From contig JAWZSP010000007.1 in NCBI GenBank assembly GCA_034401135.1, positions 372,001-436,000 of the forward strand: DNA of 64,000 nucleotides, written 5' to 3'. The stretch is from Volutella citrinella. Taxonomy: Eukaryota; Ascomycota; Sordariomycetes; Hypocreales; Nectriaceae. The position numbers and the translations under genes were made by a program. The notes beneath the pieces were generated by a model, which had not been told where the DNA came from, did no database searches, and was given only the letters and a program-made list of their open reading frames with translations. Below are positions 12,094 through 22,562 of the stretch, piece after piece (the first letter of the stretch is position 1; every line of letters begins with the position of its first letter).

Positions 12094-12384
12094 ATGGAAC
12101 CTATTTGTGGAACTCAAATCGAAGTTTTCTTTAATATAGCTTTTATTTGCTTCCCCCTGGATACATTGCGCGGCTTTAGTTGCATGAGTACTTATGCATG
12201 CATGTCCATGCCAACCGCCGACTCACTCCAGTGACTCAACGGTATCCGTTGCCGACATGGTAGTGTAATCGCCTAGCATTAGCGCGAAGACTGGAATCGA
12301 CGTCGTACATCCAATATGGAAAGAATATATATATTGAAATACAGGGCGAGTTTCTGCATGTCTATCCCATCAGATATGACCGAT
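12094..12384. other. Convergent 3' spacer between HET and ankyrin genes
   Basis: 291 bp holding both 3' ends. It is AT-rich around 12300-12350 (TATATATAT run), plausibly polyadenylation signals for either gene. Confidence 0.5.
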
Positions 12385-14551
12385 TCAACCCTCAGAAATG
12401 GCACCCGCCCTCCTCTGGGCTATTTCTCCGAGTTCATCCCCATAACTGGCCCACCACCCACCAATGGCGCGGGCACAGTCCAGTGGTGACCGATTCTGAC
12501 CGTTTTCCCGGCGCACATCAGCACCAGCCTCCACGAGCAGCTTGGCAATTTTCGGCTTCTTGCACGTCACCGCCATGTGAAGCGCGGTGCTCCCGTCCTC
12601 CCTGTCAGAGACCAAAACATTGGGGTCCGCTCCCGCGTCCAGCAAGAGCTTCACGAGCTCCCAATTGGAGCAGACAATGGCCCAGTACATGGGGCCCTTG
12701 CCATCCTCGTGGTAGAAGTTGACTTGGGCGCCGTGGCGTATTATGGCTCGAGCGAACGGGAGGTATTGCGGGGCACAAATGCTTAGAAGAAGAGTCCACG
12801 AATTCCCTATTATTCGCATAGTTAGTGAATCGGGTAGAGACGAGTGTCGAGCGATTAATAGCTTGGGAGGCCAAAAACGCACCGTTTTTGCGGTAGACGA
12901 TGTCTGGGTTGGCGCCCTGTTCGAGCAGGAACTCGAACATGGCAAGGCGACTGCGCCCATTTTCGACCAGACAGAGAGCCGTCATGTCTAGGTCGGTGTT
13001 CATTTTGCCTGTGCGGACGAGGAGCTGGTGGAACGGATTCGCCATGTTGAAGTGGCGCCACGCCGTCTGAGGCAAATAGGCGTCGATGTCAGCGTGGTGA
13101 GTCTTGAGCAACGTGACGGCTTTCTCGTTGAGTGCACACGCAGCAACATGGATGGGTTGCAGACCTACATCTAAATGTCAGTACGCTGTACCCAAAGGGG
13201 TGGGTAGGGGGTTAAGACGTGCCGTGGTCAGATGTACTGGCATCGAAGCCTTCCTCCAGCAACGCTTGCAGATATGCGTCCCCATCTCGAACCATGACAG
13301 CATAATGCACCAGGAACTTGGCCTGCTCGAAAGCGTCGGGCCGTTGTGACAATGCCCTAAGCACAGGTCTGGCATCATCCGCAGCCTCTTGCAACACCGC
13401 CCTCTCAGCGGCCGTGATGCCCTCCCCAAGACTCGCTCCTCGGGCGATTAGCACGCTGGCCACCTGCCACGACCCGTTTCTGAATGCCATCTCAAAAGAC
13501 GTCATTCCCTCTTCGCTCTTTGCGTCGATGCTTGCGCCAAGATCGAGCAGGACCTGTGCCAACTGCGCGTTGTTGGATTTGGCGCTCATGTGCAGCGCCG
13601 TCAGGCCATTCTGCAGCTGCTCAGATGACGGCATGCCACTCTCAATCAGTTCTTTTACTAGCGTAAAGTCCCCATTTTCTACGGCGGCGACAAACTCTTG
13701 CAGAGATTCCTTGGACGGTGGTGCTTTAGGATCGACTCTTGCTTCTGTTGCCTGGCTTCCTGGGTCGAGTCGTCGAGCATCCTCACTATTTGATATCAGC
13801 GTGCATCAGATGATGGAGGGGCCATGGGCTGACATTTCAACTATTGGAGGGGCCTCGTCCGGCACAGTGGCGAGTTCCAGACGATCCATGTAGTTTTGTA
13901 GCGCAAAGTCAGTTTCGGTAATCAAATCAGATATACCGCCGATGTCTTCGGCCTGCGTGAGGCTTTCCATGTCATCCTGCAGCTGCTTGTGAAGATGCTG
14001 GGGGCTTTTAAACCTCAGCGCCTTGATGTCTTCGCCGCTTCGGCGTGTCAAGTGCTTAATACCATTGTCAGTCTGGCTCGACGTTTCGAGGAATCTAGCA
14101 GAAGCTGAACAAACCCGGTCAGAGTCACCACAGCCAACACCAGGTCGGCCTTGTTATCTCTCAACTTGGACTTGCGCGCTCGGAAATCGCTCTTCGTCCA
14201 AACCCAGCGACATGCCGAGGCCGTGTTCCGGAGCATATTGGGGCTTTGGCGGTCTGACACGTATGGCAGCAGCAGAAGCCGTAGTGAGTCCATTGTCTCG
14301 GTGCATGTGTCGACACCGGCGTTGACGGGCTGCACCAGCGCGGCGTCCTGGATATCAACATAGTTCTCTTCTACTAGCAGCTTAATAGATGCCAGGATTC
14401 CTTCCAGCATTTTCGTATCTTCCTGGAGATCCGCGATATCAGTCGGCGCATCACGGACATCGGAAATCAGGTCCCTCAGCCCTTTAGCCGAGGCTGCCGC
14501 CAGGCTGATGATTCCGGCGACGCTGCCGATGATGGAAAGAGGGTCGCTCAT
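12385..14551 (-). CDS. Ankyrin-repeat protein with STAND-type N-terminal helical domain
   Basis: Proposed exons 14551-14115, 14037-13834, 13785-13223, 13164-12883 and 12806-12385 give 635 aa. Residues 1 to about 150 (MSDPLSIIGSVAGIISLAAA...) look like the HeLo-like/PigL_N domain found at the N-terminus of fungal STAND and NLR-like proteins. There is no NACHT domain. From about residue 230, degenerate ankyrin repeats follow, e.g. NGLTALHMSAKSNNAQ, GLQPIHVAACALNEKAV and GSTALHMAVTCKKPKIA. Intron 13222-13165 needs a GC donor (GCACGT) to keep HGLQPIHVAA in frame. The first two introns are weaker: 14114-14038 uses GTTTGT and 13833-13786 uses GTCAGC. Expect adjustments there. A role in non-self recognition is inference from domain type and HET neighbour. 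Confidence 0.78.
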
Positions 14552-16442
14552 CGGGCAAGTGGCCAAATGATAGCTCAGTTGCTGAGTTGCCGCGTGCACA
14601 GTTTTCCTGTGTATCTTCGAATGAGTGGCCTCTGGAACACATGGATCGCAGAGATAGGTGACAGGCAGCAATGTCGGCTGAGTAAATCTTACGACGTCAT
14701 GCGAGGCTACATCACATAAGTGGCGCAGTGCATTGGCAAGGCTGAGCAAAAGCTCTGTGTGCCCAAATTCGCTTTTTTATCTCACGATTTGCAGCGCACA
14801 TCATGGTTTGCGAACAAAGTAGTTGCGCGTGAGTCGTGGGTCGTAAATGGCTGGATGTGGACCCAACCTTAAATTAAACGCTTTTTAAGAGATGCCACCA
14901 AAAATAGCTTTGGCAATACGCCACACCCAATTGCTAAACTACCCGACTCTCAGCCCCCTTGACTAGAGATCGACGATTTCGTTCTCTCATGCCGTGTTAG
15001 AAGACTAAAAGATTACCATCTACATGCTGGTCAACCCAGTATGGCGAACCGCAGCCGAACATGGAGGGTGATGAAAGTTGCTGGTAGCCAGTGATATGTT
15101 TACATGTCCGGTCATTTATCACCTTGCAGCTGGCTGATATTTGCTGCCTCTACATCGATCGTTATGGTCATGTCCAGAGTCCTCTACTTTTTCTCGGAAT
15201 GCGGTCAAAAGAGGAGATGGAATGAGCGCGTGTCCAAGCCGGATGCCGGAGCGGTAGTGAGCGTCCCGTCATGGTGGTAATCATTTGCCAATCGAAGTTG
15301 CGTCCATATACCAGACTTACCAAGAACAAGTCTCGCCTTGCAATAGCCATCAGTGCCAAGTGGCTCCGCCGTAGCGGGTGTAGCAGTCGAGCCAAACATG
15401 ACGACCAGGGAGCTGGTCGCTGACCCCCATGGCGCTTTGTGTAAAGGCCTGCCTGTTTTGTTTTCATTAGTCAAAATAACGATGTTCCTCATCTTAGTCA
15501 TGACCAAATCCACGCACTAAATCCAAGTGATCACCCGACTAAGCCGGTGACGCTGATGCCATCAAAGTCTACGGTCCCGCGCATCCCGACCCCATTGAGG
15601 AGAACAGTAGCATCATGCGCGCTACCCACATGCTTTGGTGGTTAATTCTAAGCTTAAATCTCCCGTTGTCAACTTACTCCTAGTCCCCTTGTAGGCACCC
15701 ACACCCACCTGCAACCGTTTGCTCGGCAAGGCGTCCTCAGCGTTGACACGTTCCAGAACTCCGTCTGACCAGGCCCCGGCAACTGAGCCGCATTCGCAAG
15801 AGCAGGCCCAACTCGCATCTTGGCCTGCCTGACCTCTCCTGCACACCTCTTTGCCACCCATGACCCATGAATGAACCAAGCAAAGATCTTCCGGCAGGCC
15901 TCGCATCGGTGCAGCCGTCCGATCACCTTCCCAAAGAAGCAACTTGGCTCACCGGGAAGGTGGCCGCCAAGATTCCGCCAGCCCGGGGCGCGATGTCGAC
16001 ATCACAGCTCGGACGCAACAATGCCATTTATTCTCCCCCCGCGCACCCAATTGCAACCCAGACATTGTGAACTTGTGCAACACAGGCGTCTGATCCCGGC
16101 AGTTGGTCTGCCACCCACGGCCCCACCCCGGCGCCAAGTCAGAGCACCGCTCACCTGCTCAAGGTCCTTTTGCCAGCGCCCAGCAGACCGGCACATGTTA
16201 CACATGCTGCTTGCCGTATTGCACATGGCAGACCTTCCCGATGCCGTAAGGACATTCATTTCGCAGGCCTCTGTGAATCCTTTCTACGCCGCAGCCAACG
16301 TCTGCACGTCAGCCGTCAACGCGATGGCGCGAGCTATGGCGACGGACGGCGGTGGCATAAAAGCCCAGGTGCGGCTGCGGCAGCTGCCCACGCTTTCTTG
16401 TAAGAAAGACATTGTTTAGCTTTCTGGCTCCCGAGACGAATC
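14552..16442. other. Long intergenic, divergent promoter region
   Basis: 1.9 kb between divergently transcribed ankyrin and permease genes. No gene, RNA or repeat is supported. Cytosine-rich stretches near 15870-16100 resemble the 5' region of the permease transcript. Confidence 0.5.
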
Positions 16443-18210
16443 ATGGCTAGCGATCCCAAGGCGGCGCCACCCCCGGACTACGGGAAGCCGGTCGATCGCA
16501 GCGAGGAGGAACTCCACACCGACCATGAGAGCACCATCGAGAAGCAGGCGTACGTGTACGATGAGGACCAGAAGATGGGCGTCACTGGCGCTGTCTTTTT
16601 GATCCTCAACAAGATGATTGGCACCGGAAGTATGTTGCAAACTTGTCATCTGCGATACAAGCCCATCCCCTCCGTCGTCTAACAGACTCTCAGTCTTCTC
16701 CACCCCATCGAGCATCTTCGCCGCCACCGGCTCCGTGGGCATCTCCCTGATGCTCTGGGTCATCGGCGGCTTCCTCACCTTCTGCGGCCTCAGCGTGTTC
16801 CTCGAGTTCGGCCTCGCCATCCCCCGCTCCGGCGGCGAAAAGAATTACCTCGAGCGCGTCTACCGCCACCCCAAGTACCTGGCCACCTGCGTCCTGGCCT
16901 CACAGATGATACTCCTGGGCTTCTCGTCGGGCAACTCGCTCGCCTTTGGACGCTATATCCTGCTGGCCGCCGGCAACGAGAGCCCCGACGGCTGGGCGGC
17001 TCGGGGCATCGCCATCGCCTGCGTCACCTTCTCCGTCGGCCTGCACGCCATATCGCCCAAATGGGGCATCAGGCTGTTCAGCGCACTGGGCGTCTTCAAG
17101 GTCGTCATCGTCGTCTTCATCGTCTTCTCGGGCTTCGCCGCCCTCGCTGGCCGCCGCCTCGTCCCGGACCCACGCAACTTTGACAACGCCTTTAGGATCG
17201 AGAACGGCGACGGCTACGGCGGCGGCGGCGCATATGCGTACAGCAACGCCATCCTCAATATCGTATACAGCTACAAGGGGTGGGAGAACGCAAACTACGT
17301 GCTCGGCGAGCTCAAGAACCCGCGCAAGACGCTCTCCGTCGCCGCGCCCCTCGCCATCGGCGGTGTCACCATCCTCTACGTGCTGGCCAACGTCGCCTAC
17401 TTCGCCGCCATCCCCAAGGCCGACCTAGCAAAGTCTGAGGTCATCGTCGCCGGCCTCTTCTTCCGCAACGTCTTTGGCCGGAGCGCCGCCGCCCGAAGTC
17501 TGCCGGCCTTTGTCGCCCTGAGCAACCTCGGCAACGTGCTGGCCGTGTCTTTTGCCCACGCGCGCCTGAACCAGGAGTTTGCCAAGGAGGGCCTGCTGCC
17601 CTTTAGCCGCTTCTGGGCTTCTCTCAAGCCCTTCAACGCGCCTGCGTCCGCCGTAAGTCAAGCCGTGCTCTGTTGTCGGTCTCGTGTCTAACTGGCCGCA
17701 GTTGTTCCTGCACTGGATCGTCACCGTCATTGTGCTCGTGGCGCCGCCCGCTGGACCGGCGTACAACTTCATTGTCAACCTGTACGTTTTTGAATCTTGT
17801 GACGAACTAGTCCCCTCGAAGCTGACCAAATCAGGTACACATACCCCGGAGCCTGGATCAACGGATTTGTCACCCTGGGCCTCATCTACCTGCAATACAC
17901 CAAGTCGGAGAACTGGTCGTCGCCCTGGCACACCTGGCTACCCGTCTCCATCATCTACATCCTGGCCAACTTCTTCCTGGCCATTGTTCCGTTCATCCCT
18001 CCGGAGGGCAGCTGGAACGCCGATGGCTATCCGTACTACGTCTTCCCCGTCGTGGGAGTTGGTGTTCTCATTCTCGGTGGAGTCTACTGGGCTTTCTGGA
18101 CCAAGGTGTTCCCGCGCATTGGAGGTTATAAGATTGTGGCCGATCGCGAGATTGACGAGAGAGGAGCTGAAGTTATTCGCTACCGTAAGGTTTCGGTCAA
18201 GAATGAGTGA
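16443..18210 (+). CDS. Methionine permease-like amino-acid transporter (Mup1 family), copy 1
   Basis: Plasma-membrane APC-superfamily transporter of the Mup1/LAT-like group, which imports methionine or cysteine in yeasts. Exons 16443-16629, 16694-17652, 17702-17781 and 17835-18210 give 533 aa. The first splice creates IGTGIFSTPSSIFAATGSVG, the unwound helix-1 GTGIF motif of the family. SGGEKNYLERVYR after helix 2 and YSYKGWENANYVLGELKNP at helix 6 are typical of Mup1. The N-terminal 50 residues are cytosolic and carry lysines, possible ubiquitination sites in the family. A paralogue lies at 32964-34700. Substrate is inferred from family only. Confidence 0.93.
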
Positions 18211-19168
18211 GGTGAAGGGAGTGTGTTGGTGCTGTCATTTGCTGGTTGGTCTACTTGATCCTTAGCGATGATGTAGTGTAGACTGATAATTTACATGCCA
18301 ATCAACAACATGAACCGTTCGTCTCCAGTGCACGGCTCATCTGATGCCCAAAGAATTATCCTAGCCTCACAGTCTCCCCCTTTTCAGGCCTGCCAACTTT
18401 AACGGCTAATACGATCGCTAGTCAATATTAAAAGCACCAGCCCAAGTCTACTCGCTTTCGGTATCGTATCTAGCATTCTACGAGATTTAGGGCTGTGATA
18501 TGATGGTATCAAATATTAGGGTCTAGACTCCACCAGGCTTTCACGACATGGGGCTCAATCCAAACAGGGCCGCAGTAAAGCTAAAACCAACAGTAGCGAG
18601 ATGCCGTTGATTGAACAGTCTTAAGTTGACGGGTGTTGTTTTCCACCGATATCAGAGCAAGCACATAGTCAACATTTGGCCGGATTGACCAATAGGGCAT
18701 TCGTGACACCTCATAAGTGACTTGGCTGGGTGTGAGTTCTCTATTCCACATTTGCGCAGCCCAGCCGGAGTTGCTGCCGCTCGTTTCAGAGAAGAGGCGC
18801 TCTGAGCACTCGCTGCTCCCTTCCAGGCCCCGTTGCTGACGCACATCCATGTCAAAACTGGACCGAGCGCGCATGGTAATTTGCCAGAAGCCGGAGAATC
18901 AATCGACTTGGGTAGCAGTGGACTGGGGTCTCGGCCAGCTAGCGCAATCCTTCCCAAGGGCAATACGCGGAAGATGGGCTGCACACTGCGATGTGACGAC
19001 ATGGGGGTGCCCTGATTTTCGCAAGCCGCTGACTGTCCAGTTTTCTGTCCGCCTTCATGAAACTGTGAATTAATCTGTCTTCTCAATTCGCGGTTTCGTA
19101 GGTGAATTCCCGTTGTTGAAGCCTCCGCATCGCGAAGCGGGCCTTGGAACTCGTTGCGCGTCGCCATC
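18211..19168. other. Intergenic, no recognised feature
   Basis: About 960 bp between two same-strand genes. Open frames on the minus strand lack coding character. Confidence 0.5.
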
Positions 19169-20005
19169 ATGAATGCCGTCCCGTCACCAGAGCCGTTGTC
19201 AGCACGGAGCCCCATGCCTGTGTCGCCTCCGTCTCAGTTGGCCACGCCAGTGATTCCGCCCGCCGTTGACGACAAGATTGACACGGACGAGAAGATTATC
19301 GTGGACGACAACTCGGAGGAGAAACCCTTGCCACAGCCGTACGTCAATCGCATCACCCATCTCCATCTTGTGTGTGTTGTAGGCTGACGTTTGACACGGC
19401 AGTGCCCAGCAACTACCGATCATTAACGACGAGAGCCTCCCCGAGGTCGTGGTCCAAAGCCAGGACCCCTCAACTCACGCCCAACTACACACGATCGATC
19501 CGAACCCCGACCCGATCAACAAGACAAAGGATGCTACACAACCGACCGGCGATGTCAAAGTGCCGTACACTGAGCCATCCACTCCAGCGCCGGGCTACAC
19601 AACCCAGCAGCAAATGACGACCGGTCCCCGAGAATACAACATGGTCACCCCACTCCACATCCTCAGCGACCAGCCCGACGTTGTAGACTGCCCGTTCTGC
19701 CGCCGAAGAGCAGAGACGCGCGTCGAAAAAGAGGCATCCAACCTGACACAGTAAATGGAAGCCCAGCTCCCGAAAACATGGCATCCGCTAACACTTTTGA
19801 CCCTAGTGCCATAGCCGCCGCATGCTTCTACGCCACGATCTGCGGCGTCGCGGCGCCCTACCTGCTCAAATGGGGCCACCACGTAAACCACATCTGCGAG
19901 AACTGCAACAAAATGGTCGCGCAGCTGCGTAACGGCGAGGCGCATGTGCATGTGTTTGGCACGCCTGATCACCTCAGGGAGCCGTCCAAGTTTGCACAGG
20001 CGTAG
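19169..20005 (+). CDS. LITAF-domain membrane-associated zinc protein
   Basis: LITAF-like proteins sit on the cytosolic face of endosomal or plasma membranes through a hydrophobic hairpin inside a zinc ribbon. Exons 19169-19338, 19403-19750 and 19807-20005 give 238 aa. The N-terminal 135 residues are Pro/Thr/Glu-rich and disordered. The domain starts near VTPLHILSDQPDVVDCPFC; the first CxxC is CPFC. The second intron splices ASNLT to HAIAAACFYATICGVAAPYL, the membrane-inserting segment, and the second CxxC is CENC in HHVNHICENCNK. This order (CxxC, hydrophobic, HxCxxC) is diagnostic. Start at 19169 is the first ATG of the open frame. Confidence 0.92.
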
Positions 20006-21078
20006 CAGCGGTGTCGTGTTGCATGGGTTGCGCGAGCGAAAGGGAATGGAGTTTGGCTGCTTGGGGTCTCGATTGCTTATTCATGAAGCCGAGGCGTGGA
20101 ATTTGATACCTCGATCTTATTGTCAGCTGGAGAGGACAGCCAGTAGGGCGTCTGGCTTTCGCATTCTCGGAGTTGACGGACATAAACCTGACTAGAAATA
20201 TATGTAAGCGTTCAAGTCCGATGCGCTTGAGACGGCTCATCGGTTCGTCTCCTGTGGTGCCGCTACTCCTCCATCTTTGACCAGCAGACGCGTCTCCGTA
20301 TCGTCCACCTCGAGCATCGCTAGCAAGATGAGCACATGCCGTGTCCAGCCGTGCAATGCCGCATCAGGTCCTCCAGTAGTGCTGTGAAGACGACCTGACA
20401 TCCCTGCAAACAAACCCGAGACTTGGGCACCTACATCAGACTCCATTACAACATGCACCGACGGTCACCCTTCCATCCCCCACACTCCCACCAAACAACT
20501 AGCTCCAGCTCAACTCATCTCAACCTTACCGCCGCCTCATCGACCCCTCATTAGACCCCCCAGATGCGCAGGCCACTCCCCAGCTTCTCTCGCCCCAAGC
20601 TACTGCACACCCCGCATCCGATTCAGCCTCGGGGCAGTCGCACCAGAGCTGTCAGCTCGGACCGCCAAGCTCTTCCAGGCCATCCGTGGCTTGGAGCTGA
20701 GCCGTCGCCGCATCGCATTGGAGCATGGCTGGTGTCACAGCGGGAGGAGCACATGAGCAACTGCCGTAGATGCCACCAGTAGGGCGGGATGTGTGTCGTC
20801 GCCAAGCCAAAGCCGGCAGTCGTGGCAGGTTATCTGCAGTGGCTACAGGCCAGAGACTCGAGTAGCCCTACTGACAAGCAGGAGATTATTGAACGGCTCG
20901 TTAGCCACCCTTTTGTTTGACGGCTTGGCAGCTTGAGCAATTGCTCCGGCAGGGCTTGTCGTCTATAAACACCCCAGCAAGCTCCGCTTACACGCACCGA
21001 ATCTCGCCTCAATCTCCGCCGTGTAAGTCATCCGCGACATTCGCCTCAGACACAGCATCCAACCCCGTCTCCCCAGCC
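20006..21078. other. Intergenic, promoter of membrane-protein gene
   Basis: 1.07 kb without supported genes. It contains a TATA box listed separately. Confidence 0.5.
20964..20969 (+). promoter_or_regulatory. Probable TATA box
   Basis: TATAAA 110 bp upstream of the ATG at 21079. An intact core promoter argues against long-standing decay of the downstream gene despite its internal stop. Confidence 0.45.
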
Positions 21079-22336
21079 ATGCAATACGCCTGCAGTCCCG
21101 ACCCCACGGCACCCGTCGGCAACTCGAGCCTCACGCTCCAAGACTTCACCGCGTCCCTCAACGCCAGCGCTCGGTGCCGTCCTCCCCCGTCGTACATCCG
21201 CCCCGATGCGGCGGGCTCGATCCTGCCCTGGCCGTAGACGGTCGCCTGGTTCCTGATCCACTTCCCCGTCACGCTGATTCGCGTGCACCGGTGGGAGCGC
21301 GTGCAGGCGCTATCCATCATCCTAGCCGTCATCACCATCTGGTTCCAGCTGCAGGCGTACGCGAGCAGCATCCATCCGGAAGCTGTTCTCGTTTGGATGC
21401 CCATCTTTGTCGTGCTCGACATTGGTGCCATGATGCAGCTCGTGTTTCTCATCGTCGAGGGCACAGGCCTTGCGCCGCTGGTTCGTGCCTTGTCCGTGAC
21501 GTTTCGTCGCAATCCGCCCAAGGTGGAAGAGAAGGCCCCCGTTCAGGAAGGCCAGCCGTCGACAGAGGATGCAGGTAAGAAACCCGTAGTAGGCTGTCAG
21601 TCAATTGCTCACAATGATATCAGTTGCCAAGTCCACGGCCGCCACAGAAGTCGAAGTGGCCAACCCCGTCGACAACTTCCAAGCTCGCCGGGAGTTGGTC
21701 GGCCGGGCCTGGCTCGCCATCCTCGCCTGCTGCCTTGGCCTCCTGCTACTCGGCGTCCAGGTCTTTGGTCTCGCCATCGCCGTAATCGGGTCGCGAAACG
21801 ACCACGTCACCGCCGACTGGTGCTCGACCCTCTTCACCAGCGCCCTCGCCGTGCAGTCGGGCTGCGAGCTGCATACCGTGACACCCTCGTGGAGCCAGGG
21901 CATCGGCTGCATCACGCTCCGTGGGCACGAGCAGTACACTTGGCTCAGGGCCTCCATCGTCCTCATATCCGTGTCGCTCATCTTCCAGGTCTTTGACTGC
22001 CTCATCCTGACACTTGTCAACGGCACCACGCGCTGGCGCGGCGCCAAGATGAAGCGGCCTTGGTTCACCATGTTCACCGGCAACGCCATCCTGCTGGTCC
22101 TCGTCAGCGTTGGCATCATCCAGTCGCAGCGGTTGCCCGCCAACATTGACAAGAACGTAATCATGTATAGCCGTGAGGAGAGCCTCAAGACAAACTTTGC
22201 CTGCCAGGGCGAGCTCACGCCCTACGGCGTCCGCGGCGCAATCATCGGCTGGACCGACGGCTTCCTGGAGAGCTGGGACGGCGCCTACAAGCCGGACATC
22301 GAGGCATCTAACACGGTATTTCAGCTGGGCATGTAA
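21079..22336 (+). CDS. Polytopic membrane protein with in-frame TAG (codon 53)
   Basis: Conserved-looking fungal membrane protein of unknown function. Exons 21079-21574 and 21624-22336 would give 402 codons. The sole defect is TAG at 21235-21237, between GSILPWP and TVAWFLIHFPVTLIRVHRWE. Reading resumes in the same frame with clear coding character: an amphipathic RVHRWERVQALS segment, helices around VLVWMPIFVVLDIGAMMQ, LAILACCLGLLLLGVQVFGL, LRASIVLISVSLIFQVFDCL and FTGNAILLVLVSVGIIQ. The 49-nt intron is canonical and every other codon is open. Possible explanations are recent nonsense mutation, sequencing error, readthrough, or A-to-I editing of UAG to UGG (Trp). No good internal ATG exists for re-initiation just after the stop. 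Confidence 0.7.
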
Positions 22337-22562
22337 AAGACAGCTTGGGAGCGCAACTTTAGTTTGTAACTTGTGTTTCTTAAATCTATCCAAGAAGTAG
22401 CCAAAAACACCTGCTCGTCGCCATAAGCTATGGCGACAGGGATATGCAATTTATATAAAAAGGAGTCGGCGGTGCTCATGTCTCGTACCCGCTCAGTCAA
22501 CTTTCACTCTAGAACTTTTTCTCTACTTAGTACCGGCGTCCCACGGGAATCCACACGTTGTA
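22337..22562. other. Convergent 3' spacer
   Basis: 226 bp between the 3' ends of the membrane-protein and ferroxidase genes. It holds a TATATAAAAAGG-like sequence at about 22452-22463 on the plus strand with no gene behind it. Confidence 0.4.

Noticed and set aside
15871..16419. 182-codon frame upstream of permease copy 1
   Set aside because: Low complexity, no motif, and lies where the 5' UTR and promoter of the permease should be.
20564..20782. 72-codon plus-strand frame between LITAF and membrane-protein genes
   Set aside because: Pro/Arg/Ser composition without motif or splice partner.
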